62,514 bases of DNA. It comes from Lutibacter sp. (GTDB lineage: Bacteria > Bacteroidota > Bacteroidia > Flavobacteriales > Flavobacteriaceae). Where the stretch lies: positions 1 through 62,514 of the forward strand of contig JAUYUA010000055.1 in NCBI GenBank assembly GCA_030694935.1, given 5' to 3'. Position numbers and translations under genes: made by a program. A model generated the notes under the pieces. The model was given only the letters and a program-made list of their open reading frames with translations. It ran no database searches and was not told where the DNA came from. The number at the start of each line of letters is the position of its first letter. Position 1 is the stretch's first letter. Positions 1 to 8,619 of the stretch are shown here, one piece after another.

Positions 1-1
1 G

Positions 2-79
2 TCAACGGGTCGTAGAGGAACTCGAGCACCTGATAAGAAAGGAGATGCTCCAAAAACGAAAACCAAACAGAAAATATGA
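2..79 (+). CDS. C-terminal tail of a gene that begins before the window
   Basis: An open frame runs from the window edge to TGA at 77-79 and gives 25 residues rich in Arg, Lys and Thr, including the segment RRGTRAPDKKGD. It looks like the disordered basic tail of a protein. In flavobacteria ilvN often precedes ilvC, but I cannot recognise ilvN from this tail, so the identity is open. Confidence 0.35.
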   Translation, partial: STGRRGTRAPDKKGDAPKTKTKQKI

Positions 80-142
80 CAGGAAAACCAAACAAGGAAG
101 GTATAGAAAATATAAATAAATATGTAAAGTTAGCGCCATTAG

Positions 143-155
143 CCCCCAAAGGGGG
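143..155. repeat. short palindrome CCCCC-AAA-GGGGG
   Basis: A 5-bp C/G stem with a three-base loop, embedded in TTAGCCCCCAAAGGGGGAAA. A near-identical copy with loop GAA lies at 12343-12355. It belongs to a dispersed palindromic repeat type common between genes in Bacteroidetes. Confidence 0.6.
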
Positions 156-198
156 AAAGAACGTTAAGAAAATGTGTGGAATACATTTTTAGCGATTG

Positions 199-217
199 GG
201 CCAGCCGGAGCGTTGGC
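199..217. repeat. imperfect GC-rich hairpin
   Basis: GGCCAGCCGGAGCGTTGGC can fold with GCCA/TGGC and GC/GC pairs around a CGGA loop with a two-base bulge. It stands in an AT-rich gap between the upstream gene and ilvC. Function unknown. Confidence 0.35.
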
Positions 218-250
218 ATTAAAAGCTAATTTTTCTTTATAAATTCATAA

Positions 251-286
251 CAAACTCCCTTTCCTTAGGAAAGGGTTGGGGATAGG
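251..286. repeat. dispersed palindromic element, copy A
   Basis: The element starts CAAACTCCCTTTCC, has a short loop, and continues GGAAAGGGTTGGGGATAGG. Its core CCCTTTCC-TTA-GGAAAGGG is a perfect inverted repeat. A second copy with the same outer sequence but a different, longer middle is at 3236-3282. It lies about 50 bases before ilvC. Confidence 0.65.
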
Positions 287-336
287 AAAAAAGTGCAACA
301 ATTAACATATAACTAATAACATATAACATATTAAAA

Positions 337-1812
337 ATGGCAAATTATTTCAACTCGCTTCCTTTACGTTTACAATTACAACAATTGGGAATTTGTGAAT
401 TTATGGATTCCTCAGAATTTGAAGACGGCGTAAAAAAACTGGAAGGCAAGAAAATAGTAATCGTTGGTTGTGGCGCTCAAGGGCTTAACCAAGGATTAAA
501 TATGAGAGATTCCGGATTGGATGTTTCATATACTTTGCGTCCGGAAGCAATCAAAGAACAACGACAGTCCTATAAAAATACGGCGGATAACAAATTTAAG
601 GTGGGAACTTATGAAGAAATGATTCCAACAGCCGATTTGGTAATCAACTTAACGCCCGACAAACAGCATACCGGCGTGGTTTCGGCCATTATGCCTTTAA
701 TGAAAAAAGGCGCGATTCTTTCTTATTCCCACGGATTTAATATTGTGGAAGAAGGAATGCAAATCCGCAAAGACATCACGGTAATTATGGTGGCGCCAAA
801 ATCGCCCGGCTCTGAAGTTAGGGAAGAATACAAACGCGGATTTGGGGTGCCGACATTGATTGCGGTGCATCCTGAAAACGACCCTAACGGTGACGGTTTC
901 GAATATGCAAAAGCGTATTGTGCGGCTACGGGCGGACATAAAGCCGGGGTGTTGCATTCCTCTTTTGTGGCTGAGGTAAAATCGGATTTAATGGGTGAAC
1001 AAACCATTTTATGCGGATTGTTGCAAACAGGTTCTATTTTGTCTTTCAATAAAATGACAGAAAAAGGCATTGATCCGGGCTATGCTTCAAAACTGATTCA
1101 GTATGGTTGGGAAGTGATTACAGAAGCTTTAAAATACGGAGGAATCACCAATATGATGGATCGCTTGTCGAATCCGGCGAAAGTTAAGGCATTCAAACTT
1201 TCAGAGGAATTGAAAGATATTATGCGTCCGCTGTTCCAAAAACATATGGACGACATTATGAGCGGTGAGTTTTCTAAAACCATGATGGAAGATTGGTCAA
1301 ATGACGATAAAAATTTATTGAGCTGGAGAGCGGCAACAGGGGAAACTGCCTTCGAAAAAACAGCTGCCGGCAGCATGAAAATTTCAGAGCAAGAGTTTTT
1401 TGACAATGCGGTTTTAATGGTGGCATTTGTGAAATCGGGTGTGGAACTGGCTTTTGAAACCATGACCGAATCCGGCATCAAAGAAGAGTCGGCTTATTAT
1501 GAATCGCTTCACGAAACACCGTTAATTGCCAATACCATTGCACGTAAAAAATTGTTCGAAATGAACAGAATTATTTCAGATACCGCCGAATACGGTTGCT
1601 ATTTATTTGACCACGCCTGCAAACCTTTATTGGCCGATTTTATGAAGAAAATTGATACCGACGTGATCGGCAAAAAATACGGAGAAGGAAAAGACAATGG
1701 GGTTGACAACAAGGAATTGATAGAAATCAATGAAGCCATCAGGTTCCACGCAATTGAATTGGTTGGTTATGATTTACGGGAATCTATGACCGCAATGACC
1801 AAAATTATTTAA
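337..1812 (+). CDS. ilvC: ketol-acid reductoisomerase, long (class II) form
   Basis: IlvC converts acetolactate or acetohydroxybutyrate to the dihydroxy-acid with NADPH and Mg2+, the second common step of valine, leucine and isoleucine synthesis. The 491 residues match the long E. coli type rather than the ~330-residue short form. The Rossmann loop reads [11 protein letters not shown] at about residues 43-53, followed by the cofactor-specificity stretch with [11 protein letters not shown]. The metal-binding helix [17 protein letters not shown] is near residues 214-230, and the second knotted domain fills the C-terminal half. The ATG sits behind an A/T-rich leader, normal for Bacteroidetes. 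No other ilv gene is in the window, so ilvC is probably the last gene of an ilv operon that starts upstream. Confidence 0.96.
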   Translation: MANYFNSLPLRLQLQQLGICEFMDSSEFEDGVKKLEGKKIVIVGCGAQGLNQGLNMRDSGLDVSYTLRPEAIKEQRQSYKNTADNKFKVGTYEEMIPTADLVINLTPDKQHTGVVSAIMPLMKKGAILSYSHGFNIVEEGMQIRKDITVIMVAPKSPGSEVREEYKRGFGVPTLIAVHPENDPNGDGFEYAKAYCAATGGHKAGVLHSSFVAEVKSDLMGEQTILCGLLQTGSILSFNKMTEKGIDPGYASKLIQYGWEVITEALKYGGITNMMDRLSNPAKVKAFKLSEELKDIMRPLFQKHMDDIMSGEFSKTMMEDWSNDDKNLLSWRAATGETAFEKTAAGSMKISEQEFFDNAVLMVAFVKSGVELAFETMTESGIKEESAYYESLHETPLIANTIARKKLFEMNRIISDTAEYGCYLFDHACKPLLADFMKKIDTDVIGKKYGEGKDNGVDNKELIEINEAIRFHAIELVGYDLRESMTAMTKII

Positions 1813-1826
1813 GGAATTTGAAATAC

Positions 1827-2115
1827 TCAGTTTAACCGCAATGCTCGCGAAGTAGGCACAATGTTCGCAAAATGTTAAGTTTTTAAAATCTGCACTTTGC
1901 GTTCCTTGCGAAAAAACTTGCGCCCCTTGCGGTTAAAGTGAATAAGTTAAATTTTTTACCGTTGAACTCTTTGAATCTTTGTTTTTTGCTGTGTGAATCT
2001 CTGTGTCATAGCTTATAGTTTCACTAAGTTTCACGGAGAGCCACCAAGTTGCACAAAGAAATATTAGCCATTTGTGAACTTTGTTTAAAACTTTGGCTTT
2101 GCGGTTAAAAAATGA
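1827..2115. repeat. low-complexity region of 'CTTTGCG / CTCTGTG' phrases
   Basis: This gap holds several degenerate phrases of about 12-14 bases: 'CACTTTGCGTTCC', 'CCCCTTGCGGTTAAA', 'CTGTGTGAATCTCTGTG', 'AACTTTGGCTTTGCGG' and, in the other orientation, 'GTTGCACAAAGAAA'. No frame of useful length is open. A shorter run of the same type lies at 11129-11172. Such phrases are frequent between genes in this phylum; no function is known to me. Confidence 0.5.
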
Positions 2116-2260
2116 GTGCTATAGCGCAAAATCATATTTTTTTAGATTGACATTAAAATCAAACAAACCCAATTGTTAAATTTGAACCGTTTAATTTAAA
2201 CTTTTGTTAATTATATAACAAGTTTCTTTTTGCTTACATTTTTTATTTAATTTCGCACCG

Positions 2261-2335
2261 ATGAAAATATACAATTCAAATATTACTGCAAGAATACCCA
2301 GTCGCCTTTCCGGCTTACGCCGCCGTACGCACTAA
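2261..2335 (+). CDS. arginine-rich leader peptide candidate 1 (24 codons)
   Basis: ATG at 2261 opens 24 codons ending at TAA 2333-2335. The second half reads ARIPSRLSGLRRRTH, with five arginine codons, three of them consecutive (CGC CGC CGT) just before the stop. A possible -7 box TAATTTCG (2248-2255, one mismatch to TAnnTTTG) lies directly upstream. The frame ends 232 bases before the first gene of the arginine cluster. The size, Arg run near the stop and position are those of an attenuator leader peptide, which senses charged tRNA-Arg by ribosome stalling. This is inference; no homologue was checked. Confidence 0.5.
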   Translation: MKIYNSNITARIPSRLSGLRRRTH

Positions 2336-2444
2336 TTCTACCCATTAAAAAGCAGTTATTAATTTTCATTTTACAATTACCATTTTGCAAAACTTTTTTA
2401 ACATCACAACATTTTTAAATCTGATTTTATCAATTTCAGACAGC

Positions 2445-2489
2445 ATGCCTGTTCGTGTTATTTCCCGTCGTCGCCCCTTGAGGGCATAA
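2445..2489 (+). CDS. arginine-rich leader peptide candidate 2 (14 codons)
   Basis: ATG at 2445 opens a 14-codon frame, MPVRVISRRRPLRA, ending at TAA 2487-2489. Five of 14 residues are Arg, including CGT CGT CGC in a row. The frame is bracketed by the inverted pair ATGCC (2445-2449) and GGCAT (2483-2487). Its last codons overlap a GCCC/GGGC hairpin, so a ribosome stalled on the Arg run would cover that hairpin. It could be a second sensor, or the real one with the upstream frame incidental. Confidence 0.4.
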   Translation: MPVRVISRRRPLRA

Positions 2490-2497
2490 TTTTATTT
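2473..2497 (+). terminator. possible attenuator hairpin before the arginine cluster
   Basis: GCCC-CTTGA-GGGC (2473-2485) is followed by ATAATTTTATTT. The stem has only four pairs and the U-run is interrupted, so it is a weak terminator by itself. Position and overlap with Arg codons make an attenuator role plausible but unproven. Confidence 0.3.
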
Positions 2498-2567
2498 GAA
2501 AATGATGCGTTCGTTTTCCCCTTTAGAAAAACATAAAATTTCAATCCTAAATTTAATAATTAAGCCA

Positions 2568-3185
2568 ATGAAAATTGTCATCGCTAATGAATCGCATATT
2601 AAATATGCCGAATTAATTTGTGAAACCATAAAAGAATCCGCAAAGGTCAGAGGCACTGGTATTGCTGAAAGAACTCCGGAATACATCATCAAAAAAATAA
2701 GCACCGGCCACGCCGTAATTGCAACCCATGAAAATGAATTTGCCGGTTTTTGCTATATTGAGGTTTGGGACAATAAAGAATTTGTGGTAAATTCCGGACT
2801 TATTGTGCATCCTGATTTCAGAAATCAGGGCTTGGCAAAAGAAATTAAGAAGCGGATTTTAGAACATTCAAAAGAACTGTATCCAAATGCTAAAATTTTT
2901 GGAATTACCACCGGACTTGCCGTCTTGAAAATTAATTACGAATTGGGTTATCAGCCGGTTACATTTTCGGAGTTAACAACAGATGAAGCTTTTTGGGATG
3001 GCTGCAGAACTTGCAAAAATTACGATATTCTAACAAGAACCAATCGAAAAATGTGCTTGTGCACCGGGATGTTGTATGATCCAAATCATGAAAAAAACAC
3101 CAAACAGCATAAGTATGATTCAAAAGTATTGTCACGATTGAAAAAAATTAAACAGGCATTGTTATTAAAAAAAGTTAAAAGTTAA
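2568..3185 (+). CDS. GNAT-family N-acyltransferase heading the arginine cluster
   Basis: A 205-residue GNAT protein. The acyl-CoA binding region reads GLIVHPDFRNQGLAKEIKKRI at about residues 85-105 (Q/R-x-x-G-x-G/A type). The start at 2568 (MKIVIANESH) is preferred over the in-frame ATG at 2496 because the domain begins there and the extra 24 residues lack any pattern. The C-terminal third has a cysteine cluster, CRTC then CLC about 17 residues later, which could bind metal. No argA or argJ is seen in this cluster, so this enzyme is the natural candidate for making N-acylglutamate (succinyl or acetyl). The last three codons lie in a 7-bp repeat array. Confidence 0.75.
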   Translation: MKIVIANESHIKYAELICETIKESAKVRGTGIAERTPEYIIKKISTGHAVIATHENEFAGFCYIEVWDNKEFVVNSGLIVHPDFRNQGLAKEIKKRILEHSKELYPNAKIFGITTGLAVLKINYELGYQPVTFSELTTDEAFWDGCRTCKNYDILTRTNRKMCLCTGMLYDPNHEKNTKQHKYDSKVLSRLKKIKQALLLKKVKS

Positions 3186-3204
3186 AAGTTAAAAGTTAAA
3201 AGTT
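3170..3204. repeat. heptamer array AAAAGTT x5
   Basis: Five exact copies of the 7-mer AAAAGTT. The stop codon of the preceding acyltransferase (3183-3185) is inside the second and third units, so its C-terminal residues come from the array. Four other arrays with 7-bp period but different sequence occur in the window. Confidence 0.85.
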
Positions 3205-3235
3205 ATTTGTTTTAAACATCTTTCTAATTCCAAAT

Positions 3236-3282
3236 CAAACTCCCTTTCTCCCGATATCGGGAAGGAAAGGGTTGGGGATAGG
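3236..3282. repeat. dispersed palindromic element, copy B with nested palindrome
   Basis: Outer sequence identical to the element at 251-286 (CAAACTCCCTTTC ... GAAAGGGTTGGGGATAGG), but the five-base centre is replaced by 16 bases that contain the perfect palindrome TCCCGATATCGGGA (3249-3262). It lies 24 bases before argG. Confidence 0.7.
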
Positions 3283-3306
3283 ACTTAATACAAAAAATAT
3301 AAAATC

Positions 3307-4494
3307 ATGGAAAAAGTAGTGTTGGCATACAGCGGAGGTTTAGACACTTCGTTTTGCGTAAAATATTTAAAAAACGAATTGCATTTAGAAGTGCACAGCG
3401 TACTTGTGAATACGGGCGGATTTTCAGAAAATGAATTGGAATCCGTAGAAAAAAGAGCCTATGAATTGGGGGTTTTTTCCCATACCAATAAAAATATTCT
3501 GGAAGAATTTTACGAAAAAGCCATCAAATATATGGTTTTTGGAAATATCTTAAAAAACAACACCTATCCGCTTTCCGTGAGTGCCGAAAGGGTTTTTCAG
3601 GCCATTGAAGTGGTTGAGTATGCCAAGCAAATTGGGGCAAAATACGTGGCACACGGAAGCACGGGAGCAGGAAACGACCAGGTGCGATTTGACATGATTT
3701 TTCAAATTTTGGCGCCGGAAATTGAAATCATTACCCCAATTAGGGATTTAAAACTGTCTCGTCAGGAAGAAATTGAATTCCTGAAACAACAAGGGGTGGA
3801 ATATTCTTGGGAAAAGGCAAAATATTCCATCAATAAAGGAATTTGGGGAACCAGTGTTGGCGGTGTGGAAACGCTGACTTCCGATAAATCTTTGCCGGAA
3901 AGCGCTTATCCGAGCCAGTTGGAAAAAACGGAACCGGTTGAAGTGACGCTTCATTTTGAAAAAGGGGAATTTGTTGGTTTTAACAATGAATTTGATACAC
4001 CCGTAAATAATATTTTAAAATTAGAGGAAATCGCTTCAAAATATGCCATCGGAAGAGACATCCACGTGGGCGATACCATTATCGGAATCAAAGGAAGGGT
4101 TGGTTTTGAAGCCGCCGCTGCTTTAATTACCATAAAAGCACACCATACGTTGGAAAAACATGTATTGTCCAAATGGCAGCAATATTGGAAGGAACAATTG
4201 GGAAATTGGTATGGAATGTTGTTGCATGAAGGCCAGTATTTTGATCCGGTAATGCGAAATATTGAAGCTTTTTTAACCGATTCGCAACAAACTGTATCCG
4301 GAGAAGTTTTTGTAACTTTAAAACCTTATCATTTCAGTATCAATGGCATTGAGTCCAAACACGATTTAATGAAATCGAAATTTGGGGTGTACGGAGAAAT
4401 CAATAAAGACTGGACCGCCGATGAAGCAAAAGGCTTTATTAAAATAGTGGGCAACGCCACAAAAATTTATCACAGCGTAAATTCAGAATTATGA
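3307..4494 (+). CDS. argG: argininosuccinate synthase
   Basis: ArgG joins citrulline and aspartate with ATP, giving argininosuccinate. The N-terminal ATP-pyrophosphatase loop is AYSGGLDTS (residues 7-15). Conserved citrulline and aspartate contacts are seen in HGSTGAGNDQVRF near residues 116-128 and YSINKGIWGTSVGGVE near 173-188. The length of 395 is typical. It overlaps argC by 4 bases (ATGA), so the two are translationally coupled. Confidence 0.97.
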   Translation: MEKVVLAYSGGLDTSFCVKYLKNELHLEVHSVLVNTGGFSENELESVEKRAYELGVFSHTNKNILEEFYEKAIKYMVFGNILKNNTYPLSVSAERVFQAIEVVEYAKQIGAKYVAHGSTGAGNDQVRFDMIFQILAPEIEIITPIRDLKLSRQEEIEFLKQQGVEYSWEKAKYSINKGIWGTSVGGVETLTSDKSLPESAYPSQLEKTEPVEVTLHFEKGEFVGFNNEFDTPVNNILKLEEIASKYAIGRDIHVGDTIIGIKGRVGFEAAAALITIKAHHTLEKHVLSKWQQYWKEQLGNWYGMLLHEGQYFDPVMRNIEAFLTDSQQTVSGEVFVTLKPYHFSINGIESKHDLMKSKFGVYGEINKDWTADEAKGFIKIVGNATKIYHSVNSEL

Positions 4495-5468
4495 TTAAAG
4501 CAGGTATTGTTGGCGGCGCAGGTTATACCGCAGGCGAATTGATTCGGTTGCTGGTAAACCATTCAAAAGTTGCATTGGATTTTGTGTACAGCACTTCAAA
4601 TGCCGGCAATGCTGTTTATGCGGTTCATCAAGATTTGTTGGGTCAAATTGATTTGAAATTTACCGACAAAGTCAACACCAATGTTGATGTGCTTTTTTTA
4701 TGTTTGGGTCACGGAAATTCAAAAAAGTTTTTGGAACAGCATCAGTTTTCCAAAAACACTAAAATTATCGATTTAAGCAACGATTTCAGATTGAAAAATG
4801 ATGCTGTTTTTCAGGGAAATGAATTTGTGTACGGTTTGCCCGAACTTCAAAAAGACAAGATCAAATCGGCCAATTATATTGCAAATCCGGGCTGTTTTGC
4901 ATCCGCCATTCAACTGGCTTTATTGCCTTTGGCGAAACATCATTTGTTACTTGATTCGGTTCATATCAATGCAACAACTGGTTCAACAGGCGCTGGGGTT
5001 TCACCGGGAGAAACCACGCATTTTAGCTGGAGAGACAATAATTTTTCGATTTACAAAGCATTTACGCACCAGCATTTGGGCGAAATTGGAGAAAGTTTAT
5101 TGCAATTGCAATCTGGTTTTTCAGAGGAATTGTTTTTTATCCCAAACAGGGGAAATTTCAGCAGGGGAATTTTTGCTTCGGTGTATTTAAAGTTTGAAGA
5201 TACGTTGGAAAATGCTTATAAATTGTATGAGGATTTTTATAAAGACGCGCAATTCACCCATATTTCAAAATTGCCCATTCATTTAAAACAAGTGGTGAAC
5301 ACCAACAATTGTTTTATTCATTTGGAAAAACACAATAACACGTTGTTAATCACATCGGTGATCGACAATTTACTGAAAGGAGCCTCAGGGCAGGCCATTC
5401 AAAATATGAATTTGATGCTTGGATTGAATGAATCGGAAGGGTTGAATTTAAAAGCAACCGCATTTTAA
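4491..5468 (+). CDS. argC: N-acylglutamyl-phosphate reductase
   Basis: ArgC reduces N-acyl-glutamyl phosphate to the semialdehyde with NADPH. The nucleotide loop GGAGYTAGE is at residues 8-16 and the catalytic cysteine is C135 in NPGCFASA. The length, 325, is normal. In a pathway using N-succinyl intermediates the substrate would be N-succinylglutamyl phosphate. The start overlaps the argG stop. Confidence 0.96.
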   Translation: MIKAGIVGGAGYTAGELIRLLVNHSKVALDFVYSTSNAGNAVYAVHQDLLGQIDLKFTDKVNTNVDVLFLCLGHGNSKKFLEQHQFSKNTKIIDLSNDFRLKNDAVFQGNEFVYGLPELQKDKIKSANYIANPGCFASAIQLALLPLAKHHLLLDSVHINATTGSTGAGVSPGETTHFSWRDNNFSIYKAFTHQHLGEIGESLLQLQSGFSEELFFIPNRGNFSRGIFASVYLKFEDTLENAYKLYEDFYKDAQFTHISKLPIHLKQVVNTNNCFIHLEKHNNTLLITSVIDNLLKGASGQAIQNMNLMLGLNESEGLNLKATAF

Positions 5469-5490
5469 AAGATATAAATAGAAATAGGAA

Positions 5491-6285
5491 ATGAAAATAG
5501 CAATCATCGGCGCAGGAAATTTAGGGTATTCCATCGCAATCGGAATTTTAACGCAAAAAGATTTCAAGGTAAAGAATTTGTATCTGACGAAACGAGACAC
5601 ATCTTCATTATTTTCCTGGGAAAAACTGCCGAATGTTAAAATTTCTACGGAAAACAAAAAGGCCGTTAGATCTTCGGATATCATCATTATTGCTGTGCAG
5701 CCAAAACAGTTGCAAACGGTGCTGGAAGAAATAAAAGAGGTTGTAAATCCGAAGAAACACACCATTATTTCAACGGTAACCGGACGAAAAATTGAAGAGA
5801 TTGAAAGTATTTTAGGTGCCGATTTGGCAATCATCAGAGCGATGCCAAATACCGCAATTTCGGTTGGGAAATCGATGACTTGCATCAGCGGAAACCAGAA
5901 AGGAATGGAAAATATTGAATTGGCCAAAACCATTTTTAATTCATTGGGAAAAACACTTTGCATTGAAGAAAAACTCATGCAATCCGCCACCGTGATTTGC
6001 GCCAGCGGCATCGCATTTTGGATGCGGTTGATCAGGGCAACTTCGCAAGGCGCGATTCAGTTGGGTTTTGATGCCAAAGAAGCGCAGGAATTGGCGATGC
6101 ATACCTGTTTGGGCGCGGCAAGTTTGTTGATACAATCGGGCAACCATCCCGAGCAGGAAATAGACCGAGTGACCACGCCAAGCGGCTGTACCATTGAAGG
6201 TTTGAATGAAATGGAACACCAAGGGCTGAGTTCATCTTTGATAAAAGGTTTGATCACTTCCTTTGAAAAAATAAATCAGATTTAA
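5491..6285 (+). CDS. proC: pyrroline-5-carboxylate reductase
   Basis: ProC makes proline from pyrroline-5-carboxylate. Rossmann motif IGAGNLGYSIAIG at residues 5-17, and the signature near the C-terminus reads VTTPSGCTIEGLNEMEHQGL, close to the family pattern TPGGTTIAGL with Cys in place of one Thr. Length 264. It sits between argC and argD, 22 bases after argC, so proline and arginine synthesis share one transcript here. Confidence 0.95.
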   Translation: MKIAIIGAGNLGYSIAIGILTQKDFKVKNLYLTKRDTSSLFSWEKLPNVKISTENKKAVRSSDIIIIAVQPKQLQTVLEEIKEVVNPKKHTIISTVTGRKIEEIESILGADLAIIRAMPNTAISVGKSMTCISGNQKGMENIELAKTIFNSLGKTLCIEEKLMQSATVICASGIAFWMRLIRATSQGAIQLGFDAKEAQELAMHTCLGAASLLIQSGNHPEQEIDRVTTPSGCTIEGLNEMEHQGLSSSLIKGLITSFEKINQI

Positions 6286-6295
6286 AACATAAAAA

Positions 6296-7423
6296 ATGGA
6301 ATTATTTGATGTTTATCCGCTCTACAACGTAACGCCAGTAAAGGCGGAAGGCGTTTATGTTTGGGATGAAAACAATACAAAATATTTGGATTTTTACGGC
6401 GGGCACGGCGTTATTTCTATCGGACATTCGCATCCTGAATATGTAAAATCTTTATCGGAACAACTGACTAAAATCGGATTTTATTCAAATTCAATTGTCA
6501 ATCCGCTTCAACAGGAATTGGCCCATAAATTGGGAAAATTATCGGGTTGTGAAAATTACAATTTGTTTTTGTGCAATTCTGGCGCCGAAGCGAACGAAAA
6601 TGCGCTAAAACTGGCTTCATTTGAAACCGGAAAAAGCAGGATAATCGCCTTTAAAAATGCGTTTCACGGAAGAACATCCGCAGCGGTGGTGGTAACGGAC
6701 AATGCATCGATAAACGCTCCCATAAATTTGCAGCAAAAAGTGACTTTTTTGCCGTTAAATGCTATTGAGTTGGTGATTCACGAAATTGGAAAAGGCGATG
6801 TGGCTGCTGTAATTATTGAGGGAATTCAGGGTGTTGGCGGTTTGGATGAAGGAACTGCCGCGTTTTTTCAGGAAGTTCAGAAAGAATGCAATGAGAATGG
6901 CGTGTTGCTGATTTTGGATGAGGTTCAGTCGGGTTATGGCAGAAGCGGAAAATTTTTCGCTTTTCAACACCACCATATTCAGCCTGATGTGATCACCACA
7001 GCAAAAGGAATGGGCAACGGATTTCCAATCGGCGGGGTGTTGATTTCCGATAAATACAAAGCCAAATACGGCATGTTGGGCACCACGTTTGGAGGAAATC
7101 ATTTGGCTTGCGCGGCTGGAATTGCAGTGCTTGACATTATTGAAAAAGAGAAATTGATGGACAATGTGAATGAAGTTTTCCAATATTTTTCTAAAGAAAT
7201 TAAAACGGTTCCCCAAATTAAAAAAGTAAAAGGAAAAGGATTGATGCTGGGCGTGGAATTTGATTTTGAAGTGGGCGAATTGCGAAAAAAACTCATTTTC
7301 GACAAACATATTTTTACCGGTGGATCAAACAATAAAAATCTGCTCAGAATTTTACCGCCTTTAAGTGCCAAAAAAGAGCATATCGATATTTTTATAAACG
7401 CCTTGAAAGAAATTTTAATCTGA
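6296..7423 (+). CDS. argD: N-acylornithine aminotransferase
   Basis: PLP enzyme of fold type I, class III aminotransferases. The glycine-rich phosphate loop is NSGAEANENALK (94-105), the aspartate that holds the pyridine nitrogen is in LILDEVQSGYGR, and the PLP lysine is K237 in TTAKGMGNG. It transfers an amino group from glutamate to N-acylglutamate semialdehyde. Length 375. Stop and the proA start overlap by one base (TGATG). Confidence 0.93.
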   Translation: MELFDVYPLYNVTPVKAEGVYVWDENNTKYLDFYGGHGVISIGHSHPEYVKSLSEQLTKIGFYSNSIVNPLQQELAHKLGKLSGCENYNLFLCNSGAEANENALKLASFETGKSRIIAFKNAFHGRTSAAVVVTDNASINAPINLQQKVTFLPLNAIELVIHEIGKGDVAAVIIEGIQGVGGLDEGTAAFFQEVQKECNENGVLLILDEVQSGYGRSGKFFAFQHHHIQPDVITTAKGMGNGFPIGGVLISDKYKAKYGMLGTTFGGNHLACAAGIAVLDIIEKEKLMDNVNEVFQYFSKEIKTVPQIKKVKGKGLMLGVEFDFEVGELRKKLIFDKHIFTGGSNNKNLLRILPPLSAKKEHIDIFINALKEILI

Positions 7424-8619
7424 TGAACATTGCATTGACTTCACAACAAAAAAACGCCGTTTTGCTTTCGATGGCAGCATTGATTGAAGGTGAAAAATCG
7501 GCTTTGCTGGAGGCCAATAAAACGGACGTAAATAATTATACGGGCGATGATTTGGCGATGTCCGACCGTTTAAAAGTGGATGAAGCAAAAATTAAGGAAA
7601 TGATTTTGTCGCTACAGCAATTGGTTGCCGATGTGGATCCGGTTGGGAAAGAATTGTATCATTTCACACACGAAAACGGATTGAAAATCACCAACAAAAC
7701 GGCGCCATTCGGAACGGTTTTGATTATTTATGAATCCAGGCCGGATGTTACTGTTGAAGCGGCCGGAATTGCCTTTAAATCGGGAAATAAAATCTTTTTG
7801 AAAGGCGGAAAAGAGTCGGTAAATTCAAATTTATTGATTGTGGATTTGTGGCACAAGGCCTTGGCAGAAAGCAATATTTCAGGCGATTGGTTTGAATATT
7901 TAAATTATAACAGAACAGAAACGCAGGCGTTTTTGCAACATCCAATCCAAAAAGTGGATTTGATTGTGCCGCGCGGCGGTGAAAATTTAATCGCCTTTGT
8001 GAAACAATACGCCACTTGTCCGGTGATTGTGAGCGGTCGCGGCAATAATTTTATGTATGTGGACAAGGAAGCTGATGCGGAAATTGCGCTAAAAGTAATT
8101 CTCAACGCAAAAACCACAAAAATATCAGCTTGCAACGCGGCCGACAAAGTGTTGATCAATTCAAATTTGCCCAATAAAGAAATATTCATTAAAAAACTGA
8201 TTGTTGCATTAATGGAATTCAATGTTAAAATTTTAGGCGATGATGCATTGTCAACTTATAAAAATGTTGCTGCTTTTACAGATGAATCCGTTTGGTTTGA
8301 AGAATTTTTGGATTATAAAATTGTTTTGGGAAGCGTAAATTCATCCGAAGAAGCCATTGAAAAAATCAACAAATACGGAGGCGGACATTCTGCGGTGATC
8401 ATTACCAAAAACAGTGAAACCGCCCAAATATTTATGGAATCGGTTGATTCGGCGGCGGTTTACCAAAATGCGTCGACGCGTTTTACGGATGGCGGACAGT
8501 TTGGATTGGGCGGGGAATTGGCGATAAGCACCGATAAACTGCATCACAGAGGTCCGATGGGACTGCAACATTTAGTGACTAACAAGTGGTATATATACGG
8601 AAATGGGCAAATTAGGTAA
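7423..8619 (+). CDS. proA: glutamate-5-semialdehyde dehydrogenase
   Basis: ProA reduces glutamyl-5-phosphate to the semialdehyde in proline synthesis. It belongs to the aldehyde dehydrogenase superfamily: catalytic cysteine C237 in TTKISACNAADK, coenzyme region GTVLIIYESRPDVT near residues 97-110, and the family pattern VDLIVPRGGENL near 178-190. The 398 residues are close to the usual 415. The end overlaps proB by 17 bases. Confidence 0.95.
   Translation: MNIALTSQQKNAVLLSMAALIEGEKSALLEANKTDVNNYTGDDLAMSDRLKVDEAKIKEMILSLQQLVADVDPVGKELYHFTHENGLKITNKTAPFGTVLIIYESRPDVTVEAAGIAFKSGNKIFLKGGKESVNSNLLIVDLWHKALAESNISGDWFEYLNYNRTETQAFLQHPIQKVDLIVPRGGENLIAFVKQYATCPVIVSGRGNNFMYVDKEADAEIALKVILNAKTTKISACNAADKVLINSNLPNKEIFIKKLIVALMEFNVKILGDDALSTYKNVAAFTDESVWFEEFLDYKIVLGSVNSSEEAIEKINKYGGGHSAVIITKNSETAQIFMESVDSAAVYQNASTRFTDGGQFGLGGELAISTDKLHHRGPMGLQHLVTNKWYIYGNGQIR

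Noticed and set aside
76-192. Frame starting MTGKPNKEGIENINK after the first partial gene (ATGA overlap)
   Set aside because: About 38 codons that run through the CCCCC/GGGGG palindrome and have no protein-like pattern; probably chance.
2496-2567. 24-residue N-terminal extension of the GNAT protein
   Set aside because: The domain starts at MKIVIANESH; the extension overlaps the presumed attenuator tail.
4798-5190. 130-residue frame within argC
   Set aside because: A shifted-frame shadow of argC without domain features; many similar antisense frames inside core genes were dismissed for the same reason.
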